64,000 nucleotides of DNA from Corynebacterium sanguinis (GTDB lineage: Bacteria > Actinomycetota > Actinomycetes > Mycobacteriales > Mycobacteriaceae), in the NCBI RefSeq assembly GCF_007641235.1, contig NZ_CP038157.1, positions 1,550,001 through 1,614,000 of the forward strand, written 5' to 3'. Positions 18,435-27,837 of the stretch are shown piece after piece. The translations under genes and the position numbers were made by a program. The notes beneath the pieces are model-generated. The model was not told the DNA's origin and searched no databases. It was given only the letters and a program-made list of their open reading frames with translations. Within the stretch, counting starts at the first letter, position 1. Each line of letters begins with the position of its first letter.

Positions 18435-19352
18435 ATGCCGCTGACTCCAGCAGACGTGCACAAAGTCGCTTTCAACAAGCCTCCGATCGGCAAGCGGGGT
18501 TACAACGAGGACGAGGTTGACCAGTTCCTCGACCTCGTAGAGGACACTCTCGCCCAGCTTCTGGACGAGAACGACGATCTGCGCGCCCAGGTGGAGGAGC
18601 TCAGCCGCGGTGGAGCCACGCAGGCTCCCTCCGCGCCGGTTGCTGCCGCCCCCCAGGTCGATGAGAAGGCCCTCCGCGCCGACATCGAGGCCGAGATTCG
18701 CGCCGAGTACGAGCAGAAGGTCCGCGCCGCCGAGGCTGAGGCACGCTCCGCCCGCGAGGACGCTGAACGCGCTCGCAAGCAGGCAGGGGAGGCTGGCTCC
18801 AACCGCAGCCAGCCAAGCACCGTTGCTGCCACTGCAGAGCCGAAGGCAGAGGCTTCTGCCGATACCCATGTTCAGGCTGCGAAGGTCCTCGGCCTCGCCC
18901 AAGAGATGGCCGACCGCCTCACCTCCGACGCGCAGGCTGAGGCACGCTCCATGCTCGACGAGGCCCGCGGTGCCGCTGAGCGCCAGCTGCAGGAGGCCGA
19001 GTCCAAGGCGAACGAGACCACCCGCGCCGCTGAGTCCCGTGCCCTGCAGCTCGTGTCTGAGGCCGAGAAGAGGGCCGACGAGACCACCAACGACGCCAAC
19101 TCCCGTGCTGAGGCGCAGGTCCGCCAGGCTGAGGAGAAGGCCCAGAAGCTGCAGGCTGACGCCGAGCGCAAGCACACCGAGATCATGAACACGGTGAAGC
19201 AGCAGCAGGCCGCTCTGGAAAACCGCATCGCTGAACTGCGCACCTTCGAGCGCGAGTACCGCACGCGCCTGAAGACGCTGCTGCAGTCCCAGCTCGAGGA
19301 GCTCGAGTCGCGCTCGACCTCCGCACCGAGCGGCGACGCTGGCGAGAAGTAA
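18435..19352 (+). CDS. divIVA: Polar growth scaffold DivIVA / Wag31
   Basis: This 305-residue coiled-coil protein marks cell poles and directs apical peptidoglycan synthesis in corynebacteria. The N-terminal membrane-binding domain ([16 protein letters not shown], then [18 protein letters not shown]) is followed by a variable Ala/Glu-rich linker. Long heptad-repeat coiled coils run from about 150 to 290. Start choice: the open frame extends 108 bp upstream, but [11 protein letters not shown] is the family N-terminus and has AAGGGAA in front. Codon choice is strongly biased, as expected for an abundant protein. Confidence 0.96.
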   Translation: MPLTPADVHKVAFNKPPIGKRGYNEDEVDQFLDLVEDTLAQLLDENDDLRAQVEELSRGGATQAPSAPVAAAPQVDEKALRADIEAEIRAEYEQKVRAAEAEARSAREDAERARKQAGEAGSNRSQPSTVAATAEPKAEASADTHVQAAKVLGLAQEMADRLTSDAQAEARSMLDEARGAAERQLQEAESKANETTRAAESRALQLVSEAEKRADETTNDANSRAEAQVRQAEEKAQKLQADAERKHTEIMNTVKQQQAALENRIAELRTFEREYRTRLKTLLQSQLEELESRSTSAPSGDAGEK

Positions 19353-19367
19353 GACTTACGCCCACGC

Positions 19368-19401
19368 GCACCCCTTGACCCTCACCCGGGTCAGGGGGTG
19401 C
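19368..19401 (+). terminator. divIVA terminator
   Basis: A 14-bp stem GCACCCCTTGACCC / GGGTCAGGGGGTGC with one wobble pair lies 15 bp after the divIVA stop. It is followed by a short T-rich stretch (GTTTCGTT). Confidence 0.85.
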
Positions 19402-19413
19402 GTTTCGTTGCGC

Positions 19414-19671
19414 TAGAATAAACCACGTCGCCGATGCGTTGAACTTAACGCGCATCGAACGCACGCGTTGATCCGGCCATCACCGGGGAGCGTTTCCGGA
19501 AGAACAGCCGCACCCTACGGGGTCGGCCCAGTAGAACCGGACGTCACCGGGAAGACGTCACTTCCTTCACCACAAACGAAGTGGGGGTCAGTTCGCTGGC
19601 CTCAAGCAGGGTGGTACCGCGCGGTTGCCCGCGTCCCTGCAACGTCAAGGCATTAAACGTGAGTGAAGGAG
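19414..19671 (+). promoter_or_regulatory. ileS T-box riboswitch, actinobacterial translational type
   Basis: This leader controls ileS by sensing uncharged tRNA-Ile. It starts after TAGAAT (19414-19419), a likely -10 box. Isoleucine codon ATC at 19479-19481, in the segment GGCCATCACCGG, fits the specifier of the ultrashort stem I type. The invariant T-box AGGGTGGTACCGCG is at 19608-19621 and pairs with the tRNA acceptor end. No terminator with a T-run follows. Instead the downstream arm lies near the ribosome site GAAGGAG (19665-19671), so control is by ribosome-site sequestration, as known for mycobacterial ileS. Confidence 0.93.
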
Positions 19672-19679
19672 TAGGTCGT

Positions 19680-22600
19680 ATGGTTGACGTCGGCGGGGTG
19701 TACCCCAAGGTCGATATGACGGGCGGCAGCAGTAGCTTCCCGGAGATGGAGCGCATCGTTGGTGCGTATTGGGATGAGGATGGCACGTTTCAGGCGTCGT
19801 TAGCAGGCCGCGAAGGCTGCGAGGAATACGTCTTTAACGACGGGCCCCCGTTCGCCAACGGCCTGCCCCACTACGGGCACCTGCTCACGGGTTACGTCAA
19901 GGACATCGTGCCGCGTTACCGCACGATGACCGGCCACCACGTGCCGCGCGTGTTCGGCTGGGACTGCCACGGCCTGCCCGCCGAGCTGGAGGCGGAAAAG
20001 CAGCTCGGCATCACGGACAAGGCCCAGATCGAGGACATGGGCCTGGAGAAGTTCAACGAGTACTGCGCCAAGTCCGTGATGAACTACGCCAGCGAGTGGG
20101 AAGACTACGTCAACCGCCAAGCGCGCTGGGTCGACTTCGAAAACGGCTACAAAACGATGGACCTGGACTTCATGGAGTCCGTCATGTGGGCGTTTAAGGA
20201 GCTCTACGACAAGGGCCTAATCTACCAGGGCTTCCGCGTCCTGCCGTACTCCTGGGCCGAGCACACGCCGCTGTCGAACCAGGAGACGCGGCTTGACGAC
20301 GCCTACCGCGAACGCCAAGACCCCACAGTGACCGTGACCATGCCGTTTACCGGCGCCCGCGCGGGTTACCAGGCCGAGAAGACGTGGGCCGAGCACCCCG
20401 AGCTTCACGACGCCGCCGCCATCGCCTGGACCACCACGCCGTGGACGCTACCGTCGAACCTGGCGCTCGCTGTGGGCCCCGAGGTCGAGTACTCCCTCGT
20501 GCGCGTCGGCTCCACGGGCGCGGAGGGCTTTGTCGGCGCCACGCTGCTGCTCGCCAGCAACTTGGTCGGCGCGTACTCGAAGGAGCTCGGCGAGGACGCC
20601 GAAGTCGTGGCCACGTTTAGCGGCGCGCAGCTCGAAGGCCTTGAATACACGCCCGTGTTCGACTACTTCGCCGACACCGCCAACGCGTTCATGGTGCTCA
20701 CCGCCGACTACGTCACCACCGAAGACGGCACCGGTGTGGTCCACCAGGCTCCCGCGTTCGGCGAGGACGATATGGCCACCACGGAGAAGTACTCGATCCC
20801 GCTGGTCATCCCCGTCGATGCCGACGGCAAGTTCACATCGCTGGTGCCCGAATACGAGGGCAAGCTCGTTTTCGACGCTAACCGCGACATCATCCGCGAC
20901 CTGAAGGCAGCGGGCCGCGTCGTGCGCGACCAAACCATCGTGCACTCCTACCCGCACTCGTGGCGCTCGGGCGAGCCGCTGATCTACATGGCGCTGCCCG
21001 CGTGGTTTGTCAAGGTCTCCCAGTTCCGTGACCGCATGGTGGAGCTGAACCAGGAGATCGAATGGATCCCGGCGCACATCCGCGACGGGCAGTTCGGTAA
21101 GTGGCTCGAGGGCGCGCGCGATTGGAACATCTCGCGCACCCGCTACTGGGGTTCGCCTGTGCCGGCGTGGGTCTCCGACAACCCCGAGTACCCGCGTGTC
21201 GACGTCTACGGCTCCCTCGACGAGCTCGAGCGCGACTTCGGTGTGCGCCCGGAAAGCCTGCACCGCCCCTACATCGACGAGCTGACCCGCCCCAACCCGG
21301 ATGACCCGACGGGTAAGTCCACGATGCGCCGCGTGCCGGATGTGCTGGACTGCTGGTTCGAATCCGGCTCCATGCCTTTTGCCCAGTACCACTACCCGTT
21401 TGAGAACGTCGCCGAGCACGACGCGCGCCAGCCCGCCGATTTCATCGTCGAGTACTCGGGCCAGACGCGCGGCTGGTTCTACGTCCAGCACGTGCTGTCC
21501 ACCGCGCTGTTCGACCGCCCGGCGTTTAAGAAGGTCGTCGCGCACGGCATCGTGCTGGGCTCCGACGGGCAGAAGATGTCGAAGTCGAAGGGCAATTACC
21601 CGAACGTCAACGAGGTCTTTGACCGCGACGGCTCGGATGCGATGCGCTGGTTCCTCATGTCCAGCCCGATCCTGCGCGGCGGCAACCTCGTTGTCACCGA
21701 GCAGGGCATCCGCGACGGTGTGCGCCAAGCGCTTCTGCCGATCTGGAACGCGTACAGCTTCCTGCAGCTCTACTCCTCGCATGAGGCGCGCTGGTCCGTC
21801 GACTCCGACAACGTGCTCGACCGCTACATCCTGGCCAAGACCCACGACCTGGTCGCGGGTGTCGCCCAGGCGCTGAGCGATACCCGCATCGCCGACGCCT
21901 GCGACGAGGTGCGCCAGTTCGCCGACACGCTGACCAACTGGTACGTGCGGCGCTCCCGCGACCGCTTCTGGGAGGGCCAGGAGGCGCATCCGGAGGCCTT
22001 CGACACGCTCTACACGGTGCTCGAGGTACTCACGCGGGTCACCGCACCGCTTCTGCCGTACATCACCGAGGTGATCTGGCGGGGCCTGACGGGCGGGCGT
22101 TCCGTGCACCTGGCGGATTACCCGCGCGCCGAGGAGATCCCGGCCGACGCTTCGCTTGTGGCCGCGATGGACGCGACGCGCGCGGTGTGCTCCGCGGCGT
22201 CGTCGGTACGCAAGGCCAACAAGCTTCGCAACCGACTGCCGCTGCCGAAGCTCACCGTCGCCCTGCCGGAGTCGGCGCGGCTCGCCGACTTCGCGGCCGC
22301 GATCCGCGACGAGGTCAACGTCAAGGAGGTCGAGCTGACCGACGACGTCGCGTCCGCCGGTTCGTTCGAGGTTGTTGTCAACGCGAAGGTGGCGGGTCCG
22401 AAGCTGGGCAAGGATGTGCAGCGCGCGATCAAGGGCGTCAAGGCGGGCAACTACGAACGCCAGGGCGACAACGTCGTGGTGGACGGAGACATCGTGCTCA
22501 CCCCTGAGCTCTACACCGAGCGGCTCGTCGCCGTTAACCCCGAGTCCACGGCGCGTATCGACGCCCTCACCGGCGTCGACGGCCTCGTGGTGCTCGACAC

Positions 22601-22868
22601 CACCGTCACCGAGGAACTCGAGGCCGAGGGCTGGGCGGCGGACGTCATCCGCGGCCTGCAGGACGCGCGCAAGGCCTCCGGCTTCGAGGTCTCCGACCGC
22701 ATCTCCGTTGTGCTCAGCGTGCCAGGGGACAAGCATGAGTGGGCGCGTCGTCACGCAGAGCACATCGCCGCCGAGACACTGGCTACCTCCTTCGAGGTGG
22801 TCGAGGGTGAGGCGCTCGAGCACGAGGTCGTCGCGGGTGTGAGCGCTACGGTGGCGAAGAACGCTTAG
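19680..22868 (+). CDS. ileS: Isoleucyl-tRNA synthetase, type 2
   Basis: This 1062-residue class I synthetase charges tRNA-Ile. The HIGH-type motif is HYGH at 64-67 and the KMSKS loop is intact at 632-636. The CP1 editing domain lies between them. The long C-terminal part (including [20 protein letters not shown]) is that of the eukaryote-like type 2 enzymes, which are typically less sensitive to mupirocin. The ATG at 19680 is 8 nt after GAAGGAG; the open frame reaches further upstream but only into the T-box leader. Confidence 0.97.
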   Translation: MVDVGGVYPKVDMTGGSSSFPEMERIVGAYWDEDGTFQASLAGREGCEEYVFNDGPPFANGLPHYGHLLTGYVKDIVPRYRTMTGHHVPRVFGWDCHGLPAELEAEKQLGITDKAQIEDMGLEKFNEYCAKSVMNYASEWEDYVNRQARWVDFENGYKTMDLDFMESVMWAFKELYDKGLIYQGFRVLPYSWAEHTPLSNQETRLDDAYRERQDPTVTVTMPFTGARAGYQAEKTWAEHPELHDAAAIAWTTTPWTLPSNLALAVGPEVEYSLVRVGSTGAEGFVGATLLLASNLVGAYSKELGEDAEVVATFSGAQLEGLEYTPVFDYFADTANAFMVLTADYVTTEDGTGVVHQAPAFGEDDMATTEKYSIPLVIPVDADGKFTSLVPEYEGKLVFDANRDIIRDLKAAGRVVRDQTIVHSYPHSWRSGEPLIYMALPAWFVKVSQFRDRMVELNQEIEWIPAHIRDGQFGKWLEGARDWNISRTRYWGSPVPAWVSDNPEYPRVDVYGSLDELERDFGVRPESLHRPYIDELTRPNPDDPTGKSTMRRVPDVLDCWFESGSMPFAQYHYPFENVAEHDARQPADFIVEYSGQTRGWFYVQHVLSTALFDRPAFKKVVAHGIVLGSDGQKMSKSKGNYPNVNEVFDRDGSDAMRWFLMSSPILRGGNLVVTEQGIRDGVRQALLPIWNAYSFLQLYSSHEARWSVDSDNVLDRYILAKTHDLVAGVAQALSDTRIADACDEVRQFADTLTNWYVRRSRDRFWEGQEAHPEAFDTLYTVLEVLTRVTAPLLPYITEVIWRGLTGGRSVHLADYPRAEEIPADASLVAAMDATRAVCSAASSVRKANKLRNRLPLPKLTVALPESARLADFAAAIRDEVNVKEVELTDDVASAGSFEVVVNAKVAGPKLGKDVQRAIKGVKAGNYERQGDNVVVDGDIVLTPELYTERLVAVNPESTARIDALTGVDGLVVLDTTVTEELEAEGWAADVIRGLQDARKASGFEVSDRISVVLSVPGDKHEWARRHAEHIAAETLATSFEVVEGEALEHEVVAGVSATVAKNA

Positions 22869-22878
22869 GTTCGCTTCC

Positions 22879-22918
22879 CCCTCAACCCGGCGCAGGTTGC
22901 AGCGTTTCGGGTTGAGGG
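22879..22918 (+). terminator. ileS terminator-like hairpin with conserved loop
   Basis: A perfect 11-bp stem CCCTCAACCCG / CGGGTTGAGGG encloses an 18-nt loop starting GCGCAGGTTGCAGCG. The same loop sequence occurs in a second hairpin at 45028-45060. No T-run follows. Confidence 0.7.
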
Positions 22919-22932
22919 TGAAGGCCTGCGTT

Positions 22933-22938
22933 TAAGCT
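22933..22938 (+). promoter_or_regulatory. -10 box for leaderless dinB
   Basis: TAAGCT ends 6 nt before the dinB ATG, and there is no ribosome site. No LexA-type box was recognised nearby. Confidence 0.5.
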
Positions 22939-22944
22939 GGGATC

Positions 22945-24318
22945 ATGTCGCGCTGGGTGTTGCATATCGATATGGATGCGTTTTACGCGTCCTGCGAACA
23001 GCTCACCCGCCCGACGCTCAAGGGGCGCCCGGTGCTGGTCGCCGGCGTGAGCGGTCGGGGAGTGGTCGCTGGCGCGAGCTACGAGGCGCGCAAGTACGGC
23101 GCGCGCTCGGCGATGCCGACCCACCGCGCGGCCCGGCTCGTCGGGCCAAAAGCCGTGCTTGTCGCCCCGCGCCGGGCGGTGTACACCACGGCGTCGCGTC
23201 GGGTGTTCGAGGTGATCGCGCGCCACGTGGACGTCGTCGAGCAGCTCTCCATCGACGAGGCTTTTATGGAACCCGCCGAGCTCGCGGACGCGAGCCCCGA
23301 CGACATCCGTGAATGGGCGAACCGGCTGCGCGCGGAGATTAAACAGGAGACGGGGCTGCCGTCGTCGATAGGCGCGGGCTCCGGCAAGCAGTACGCCAAG
23401 ATCGGCTCCGGGCTGGCGAAGCCGGATGGGGTGTTTGTCATCCCGCGCGAGGAGCAGCTGGAAATCCTGCACCCGCTGCCCGTCAACCAGCTCTGGGGCG
23501 TGGGGCCCGTGACCGAGGCGAAGCTCGCGTCGGTGGGGATCGAGACGATCGGCGACTTCGCGGCGCTCAGCGAGCGCGAGGTAGAGATCGCGCTCGGCGG
23601 TGCGGTGGCGAAGCAGCTGTGGGGCCTGGCGCGTGGCATCGACAACCGCGAGGTCGCGCCGCGCGCCGAGGCGAAGCAGATCTCCTCGGAACACACCTAC
23701 CCGCAGGATTTGACCACCCCGCCACAGGTGGACGAGGCGCTCAAGCGCGCGGCGGCCGAGTCGCATCGCCGCTTGCTTCACGACGGCCGCGGGGCGCGCA
23801 CCGTCAGCGTGAAGCTGCGCATGGCCGACTTTCGTATCGAGTCGCGCTCGGCCACGCTGCCGTACGCCACCGACGACGCCGAAACGCTTCTTGCCACCGC
23901 CTTCAAACTCGTGCGCTACCCCGAGGAAGTTGGGCCGATCCGGCTCGTCGGGGTCTCATACTCCGGGCTGGAGGACGCGCTGCAAGACGTGCTGTTCCCC
24001 GAGCTTGACCAGGTGATCTCCGCAGGCAGCGTCACCTCCGATGTCGAGGTCGGGGTCAGCGACTACGCGGAGCCGGTGCACGCCACGGTGACGGATGCCC
24101 CCTTAGGCTGGCGCGCCACGCAAGACGTCTACCACCCCGAGTACGGCCACGGCTGGATCCAGGGCACCGGGCACGGGTGGGTCACCGTGCGTTTCGAGAC
24201 CAGGGCGACGGGCCCGGGCCGTGCGGTGAGCCTGCGTGTCGACGACTCCCTCCTCACGCCCGCCGACCCCATCGACTCCCTGGCCTGGGACGAGTGGCTG
24301 GGGCAGGAAGGCGGCTAG
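22945..24318 (+). CDS. dinB: Y-family DNA polymerase IV (DinB)
   Basis: This 457-residue translesion polymerase has the catalytic acids in HIDMDAFYASCEQL (Asp9, Asp11) and SIDEAFM (Asp104, Glu105). Palm, fingers, thumb with helix-hairpin-helix (LWGVGPVTEAKLASVGIETI) and little-finger domains follow in order. It is longer than E. coli DinB because of about 80 extra residues at the C-terminus (WRATQDVYHPEYGHGWIQGT region), which are common in actinobacterial DinB1-type proteins. It ends 4 bp into the convergent asparaginase gene. Confidence 0.95.
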   Translation: MSRWVLHIDMDAFYASCEQLTRPTLKGRPVLVAGVSGRGVVAGASYEARKYGARSAMPTHRAARLVGPKAVLVAPRRAVYTTASRRVFEVIARHVDVVEQLSIDEAFMEPAELADASPDDIREWANRLRAEIKQETGLPSSIGAGSGKQYAKIGSGLAKPDGVFVIPREEQLEILHPLPVNQLWGVGPVTEAKLASVGIETIGDFAALSEREVEIALGGAVAKQLWGLARGIDNREVAPRAEAKQISSEHTYPQDLTTPPQVDEALKRAAAESHRRLLHDGRGARTVSVKLRMADFRIESRSATLPYATDDAETLLATAFKLVRYPEEVGPIRLVGVSYSGLEDALQDVLFPELDQVISAGSVTSDVEVGVSDYAEPVHATVTDAPLGWRATQDVYHPEYGHGWIQGTGHGWVTVRFETRATGPGRAVSLRVDDSLLTPADPIDSLAWDEWLGQEGG

Positions 24319-25247
24319 TCCAGCAGCGCCCGCGGGTCGGTGCCCGTGGCCAGCGCCGTGAGCAGTGCCATGCGCGCCTGGCCTGCGCGCAGCCAGCCGG
24401 CAGAGAGCACCCCGTGCTGCGCGAGTGTCGCACCGCCGCCACCGCCGCCGTAGGCGAGGCTGACTTCGCCGGACGGCACGGAGGTGCTTATCACCACCGG
24501 AATGTCCGCCTCGGCGGCGCGCACCAGCGCGCGCCCCATCTCTTCGGAGACGTTGCCGGAGCCGAGCGCCTCGACGACGATGCCGTCGACGCCGCTGTCG
24601 ATGGTGAAGTCGACGAGCTCGGGGCCCGCGCCGGGCCACGCCCGCAGGATAGGCACGTTGAACCTGGCCAGGGGAGCGGGGTCGACGGCGGCGGGGCGCG
24701 GCAGCGTCATCGGGGCGGTGAGCGCGAAGGCGCGCCGGTTATCGGTGTCGTGCTTGTACAGACCGCGGGCGGCGAGGCTGTCGCCGCCGAAATGCACGGT
24801 CACGCCGCGACCGCGGGCCAGGGGGTCGGCGGCCATCTCGATGGCGCGACGCAGGTTGGCGGGCCCGTCGGCGTGCGGGTGGTCGGCGGGCAGCTGCGCG
24901 CCGGTGAGGATCACGGGCCGCGGGTCGCGCTGGACCAGGTCGAGCGCGAGCGCCGTTTCCGCCATGGAGTCGGTGCCATGGGTGATCACGATGCCGGAGA
25001 TGAGCGCGTCGTCAAGCGCAAGGCTCACGAGCGCAATGAGCGTATCGACGTCCCCGAGCCCCATAGAAGAGGAGTCAAGGAGCACCGAGTCGTAGACACG
25101 GGTGGGTTCCGATGCGTCGCAGGAGGTGACGAGTTCTTCGGCGGAGAGCGTGGGCACGCGCGCGCCCGAGGAATCGGTGGTGCAAGCGATTGTGCCGCCG
25201 GTTGCGATGACGAGGACGAAGGGCTCGCCGGGCTGGGGAAGAGTCAT
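24315..25247 (-). CDS. L-asparaginase
   Basis: This 310-residue asparaginase hydrolyses L-asparagine to aspartate and ammonia. The first catalytic motif is IATGGTIACTTDS (Thr19) and the second is ITHGTDSMAETA, both typical of bacterial type I/II enzymes. No signal peptide is seen, so it is probably cytoplasmic. Its 3' end overlaps dinB by 4 bp in convergent orientation. Upstream it faces a lipoprotein gene across an 86-bp spacer that contains a small palindrome. Confidence 0.92.
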   Translation of the reverse strand: MTLPQPGEPFVLVIATGGTIACTTDSSGARVPTLSAEELVTSCDASEPTRVYDSVLLDSSSMGLGDVDTLIALVSLALDDALISGIVITHGTDSMAETALALDLVQRDPRPVILTGAQLPADHPHADGPANLRRAIEMAADPLARGRGVTVHFGGDSLAARGLYKHDTDNRRAFALTAPMTLPRPAAVDPAPLARFNVPILRAWPGAGPELVDFTIDSGVDGIVVEALGSGNVSEEMGRALVRAAEADIPVVISTSVPSGEVSLAYGGGGGGATLAQHGVLSAGWLRAGQARMALLTALATGTDPRALLD

Positions 25248-25287
25248 GTTTACCAGAGTGTCGGTTGGGGTTTGTTGTTATTAAACG

Positions 25288-25306
25288 GTAACCTCGGCAA
25301 GGTTAC
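25288..25306. promoter_or_regulatory. Palindrome between divergent asparaginase and lipoprotein genes
   Basis: GTAACCT-cggca-AGGTTAC is a perfect 7-5-7 inverted repeat in the 86-bp divergent spacer. It could be an operator. No regulator gene lies next to it. Confidence 0.35.
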
Positions 25307-25333
25307 ACCCGTATGAAGGAGACGTGAGACAAA

Positions 25334-25936
25334 GTGAATGCAAGGAAACTCACCGCCGCTGTCGCAGCTTTCGGCGCGGCCCTGAGCTTGGCAGCATGCT
25401 CAACCGACGGGGAAACCGCCCCCACCACCACCCAGGCCACCACGGCATCCGCCCCGGGATCCGCCGAAGCAGCTCCGGCGGCCCAGCTTCCCACCGCCGC
25501 TGAGCTCAACGGCGTGCTCATGCGAGCAACCGACCCCAACCTGCCGATGGAAGAGCGCGTCAACACGGTGCAGGGTGGCCAGACCGCGCCCGAACTGTTC
25601 GACGTCATGGCCCAGTCGCAGCAGGAATCCGGCGCCAACTTCCAGGTCGTCGACCCCGTCCTGCCTGGCTACGAGCCGAACACCGTGCTCGCGAGCGTGA
25701 GCTTTACCCAGCCGAACCAGGCCACCGAGCTTGCCGACAACGTCGAGTTCGTCTTCGAGGACGGCAACTGGAAGCTCTCCCAGACCTGGGCCTGCACGCT
25801 GGTGACCCACACCTTGCCGCCGGAGCAGATCCCGGCGATGTGCCAGGCGGCACCGGCGCAGGCGCCTGCTGAGGCTCCGGCTGAAGCGCCTGCTCCTGCT
25901 GAAGCGCCTGCTCCTGCGGAGGCACCGGCGCTGTAG
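25334..25936 (+). CDS. Secreted lipoprotein with MTB12-like domain
   Basis: This 200-residue protein has a lipoprotein signal peptide ending in SLAAC (Cys at about 22), so it is probably anchored to the outer face of the membrane. After a Thr/Ala-rich linker, the segment LMRATDPNLPMEERVNTVQGG to FEDGNWKLSQTWACTLV resembles the C-terminal domain of the mycobacterial low-molecular-weight antigen MTB12; this is from memory and tentative. The tail is a PAEAPA repeat encoded by tandem 18-bp units. The GTG start has GAAGGAG about 11 nt upstream. Its function is unknown. Confidence 0.8.
   Translation: MNARKLTAAVAAFGAALSLAACSTDGETAPTTTQATTASAPGSAEAAPAAQLPTAAELNGVLMRATDPNLPMEERVNTVQGGQTAPELFDVMAQSQQESGANFQVVDPVLPGYEPNTVLASVSFTQPNQATELADNVEFVFEDGNWKLSQTWACTLVTHTLPPEQIPAMCQAAPAQAPAEAPAEAPAPAEAPAPAEAPAL
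25858..25935 (+). repeat. Tandem repeat encoding a Pro/Ala/Glu tail
   Basis: Units close to GCTGAAGCGCCTGCTCCT are repeated in frame at the end of the lipoprotein gene, giving APAPAEAPAPAEAPAL. It is a likely site of length variation between strains. Confidence 0.8.
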
Positions 25937-25946
25937 AGCGCATGTG

Positions 25947-26139
25947 AGTGACAAATGTTGCACAACCCTTAGATTCGACCTGGGGAAATGACAAATGTTG
26001 CAGCGGGGTTGCAACTTTTGTCACTACCTCGCGTCTAGGGCGAGGCCCTGCGCCCACGAGTGACAAATGTTGCACGGCCCCTAAAAGCGACCTGGGAAAT
26101 GGCAAATGCTGCAGTGGGGTTGCAACTTTTGTCACCAAC
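25947..26139. repeat. Two tandem copies of a palindromic intergenic element
   Basis: Each copy of about 83 bp carries TGACAAATGTTGCA twice in direct orientation and TGCAACTTTTGTCA once inverted. Exact or near-exact motif copies start at 25949, 25989, 26010 (inverted), 26061, 26100 (with two changes) and 26121 (inverted). The spacing between equivalent motifs is 111-112 bp. Between the first two motifs lies CGACCTGGGG or CGACCTGGG, the complement of the flank seen in the hisD array. The region lies between a + strand gene and the end of a - strand gene. An open frame across it has repeated peptides and is not credible coding. Confidence 0.85.
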
Positions 26140-26150
26140 CACCCAAGAAA

Positions 26151-27836
26151 CTAACGCCACACCTCATCCGTCCACATCGTGGACAGCGTCAACACCCGAG
26201 CGCGCGAGTCCCCCTTACTAATGCGCTCGCGCCACCGCCTGCGCAGCCACCGATCGTGGCTGGTGATAATCACTGTGCCCTCAAAATCGGCGAGCGCGAC
26301 CTCGAGCTCTTCTGCGAGAACCAGGGAGAGGTGGTTGGTGGGCTCGTCTAACAGCAGCAAGTCTGGAGGAGAGGCGAGGATGACCCCGAGGGAGACGCGG
26401 CGGCGCTGGCCCAACGAAAGGTCCTCGAGCGGTGTCGCCGCCTGCTCCTCGTTCATCAGCCCGAGGCTGACCAGCGAGGGTGTGCCGTCGGGCACGAGGG
26501 AATCGAAAACGTCCTCCGCGCTGCGCGTCAGGTCCGGCCAAGAGTCGTCCTGCTCAAGCCTCGCGATCGTCATCTCCTCGGGCATGATTAGCTCGCCGCC
26601 GTAGTCGGACAAGGTGCCGTCAAGGATCTTCAGCAGCGTGGATTTACCGGACCCGTTCGGTCCCTCCACCAGCAGTTGGTCGCCGGGCTGCACCTTCACA
26701 TCCAGGGGTGCGAGGCGGTCGGCGACACTGAGTTGCTTGGCCACCACCGCGGGCAGACCGAGGCTGGTCACCGTGTGCGGCGGCAGGCCACGAAACTCAA
26801 GCCGCGCTGGGGGCGCGGGGATCTCGGAGCGCTCAAGGGCCTCGAGCCTGTTTTCGGCGGAACGACGCCTGTTGCCGACCGTTTTGGCCGCGCGGTCGGC
26901 GTAGAACTTAGCCGCGATCCGCGACTCCGTTTTGTTCTCGTGGGAATGAAAGACATCATCCGCACTCTGCTGGGCCGCGGCCGCCAGCCTCGTCCTTTCC
27001 TGCTCCTGGGCGGCGTAGTCGCTGGCCCAGCGCACGCGGCGGGCGTGGCGCGCCGCCAGGTAGTCGCTGAAGGATCCGGAAAAGCGCGCGCCTTGGCGCG
27101 TGCTCTCACCGAAGCCACCCTCTGCCCCGAGCGAGGGGTCGAGGTCGACGAGCCCGTCGCAGGCGGCATCAAGAAAGAAGCGGTCGTGGGAGGCAGCGAG
27201 CACGGGGCCGTCAAACGCGCGCAGCTCGTCGATGAGAAAGTCCACGGCCTCGTCGTCGAGGTGGTTGGTTGGCTCGTCAAGCACCATCGCGTCAACGGGG
27301 CGCAGCAGCAGCGTCGCCAGGGCGAAGCGGCGACGCTGGCCACCGGACATCTCACCCAGCGGGGTCGCCAACGAAACGTTGGCAAGGCCCAGCCCAGCCA
27401 ATACGGTCGCGATGCGCGCGTCGAGCTCCCACACCCCGGAGTTCTCGGCGCGGGCGAGGGCGCGGTCGAACGAGGCGGCGAGTGAATCGTTGTCCGGCTC
27501 GCTGGCCATGCGCTCGGCGAACTCCGTGATGTCGCGTTCGATGAGGCGCAGTTCGTTGACGGCGGCGTCGATAAGCGACGAAGCTGGCTCGGTAAACGGC
27601 AGGGAGGTTTCCTGGGCGATGAACCCTGTCAGCGGCGGAGTGACCAGCGTGCCTGCGTCGGGGTGAAGCTCGCCCGAGATCACGCCGAGGAGCGTCGATT
27701 TGCCCGCGCCGTTTTCCCCGATGAGCCCGGTGACCGAGCCGGAGGGCACAGCGAACGAGATGTCGGTGAGCACGCGGTGGCCGCCGGGGTAGGAAAAGGA
27801 GATGCCGTCCAGGCCGATGTGCAATGGCGCGACCAT
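26151..27836 (-). CDS. ABC-F family ATPase (two nucleotide-binding domains, no membrane part)
   Basis: This soluble 561-residue protein has two ABC domains. The first has Walker A GENGAGKS at 40-47, signature MSGGQRRR and Walker B MVLDEPTNHLD. The second has Walker A GPNGSGKS, a variant signature LSLGQRRR and LLLLDEPTNHLS. ABC-F proteins act on ribosomes as translation factors or antibiotic-protection proteins; which applies here cannot be told. The start at 27836 lies one base after the stop of the upstream lipoprotein gene (TAACATG), so translation is probably coupled. In-frame codons further upstream run into that gene. Confidence 0.93.
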   Translation of the reverse strand: MVAPLHIGLDGISFSYPGGHRVLTDISFAVPSGSVTGLIGENGAGKSTLLGVISGELHPDAGTLVTPPLTGFIAQETSLPFTEPASSLIDAAVNELRLIERDITEFAERMASEPDNDSLAASFDRALARAENSGVWELDARIATVLAGLGLANVSLATPLGEMSGGQRRRFALATLLLRPVDAMVLDEPTNHLDDEAVDFLIDELRAFDGPVLAASHDRFFLDAACDGLVDLDPSLGAEGGFGESTRQGARFSGSFSDYLAARHARRVRWASDYAAQEQERTRLAAAAQQSADDVFHSHENKTESRIAAKFYADRAAKTVGNRRRSAENRLEALERSEIPAPPARLEFRGLPPHTVTSLGLPAVVAKQLSVADRLAPLDVKVQPGDQLLVEGPNGSGKSTLLKILDGTLSDYGGELIMPEEMTIARLEQDDSWPDLTRSAEDVFDSLVPDGTPSLVSLGLMNEEQAATPLEDLSLGQRRRVSLGVILASPPDLLLLDEPTNHLSLVLAEELEVALADFEGTVIITSHDRWLRRRWRERISKGDSRARVLTLSTMWTDEVWR

Positions 27837-27837
27837 G

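Noticed and set aside
20448..22823. 791-codon open frame antisense to ileS
   Set aside because: High-G+C third positions keep antisense frames open. The translation is Arg/Val/His-rich without motifs, while the other strand is a complete IleRS.
25948..26154. A 68-residue open frame across the duplicated element
   Set aside because: It encodes a duplicated Cys-containing peptide only because the DNA is duplicated. It has no ribosome site, and the element palindromes explain the sequence.
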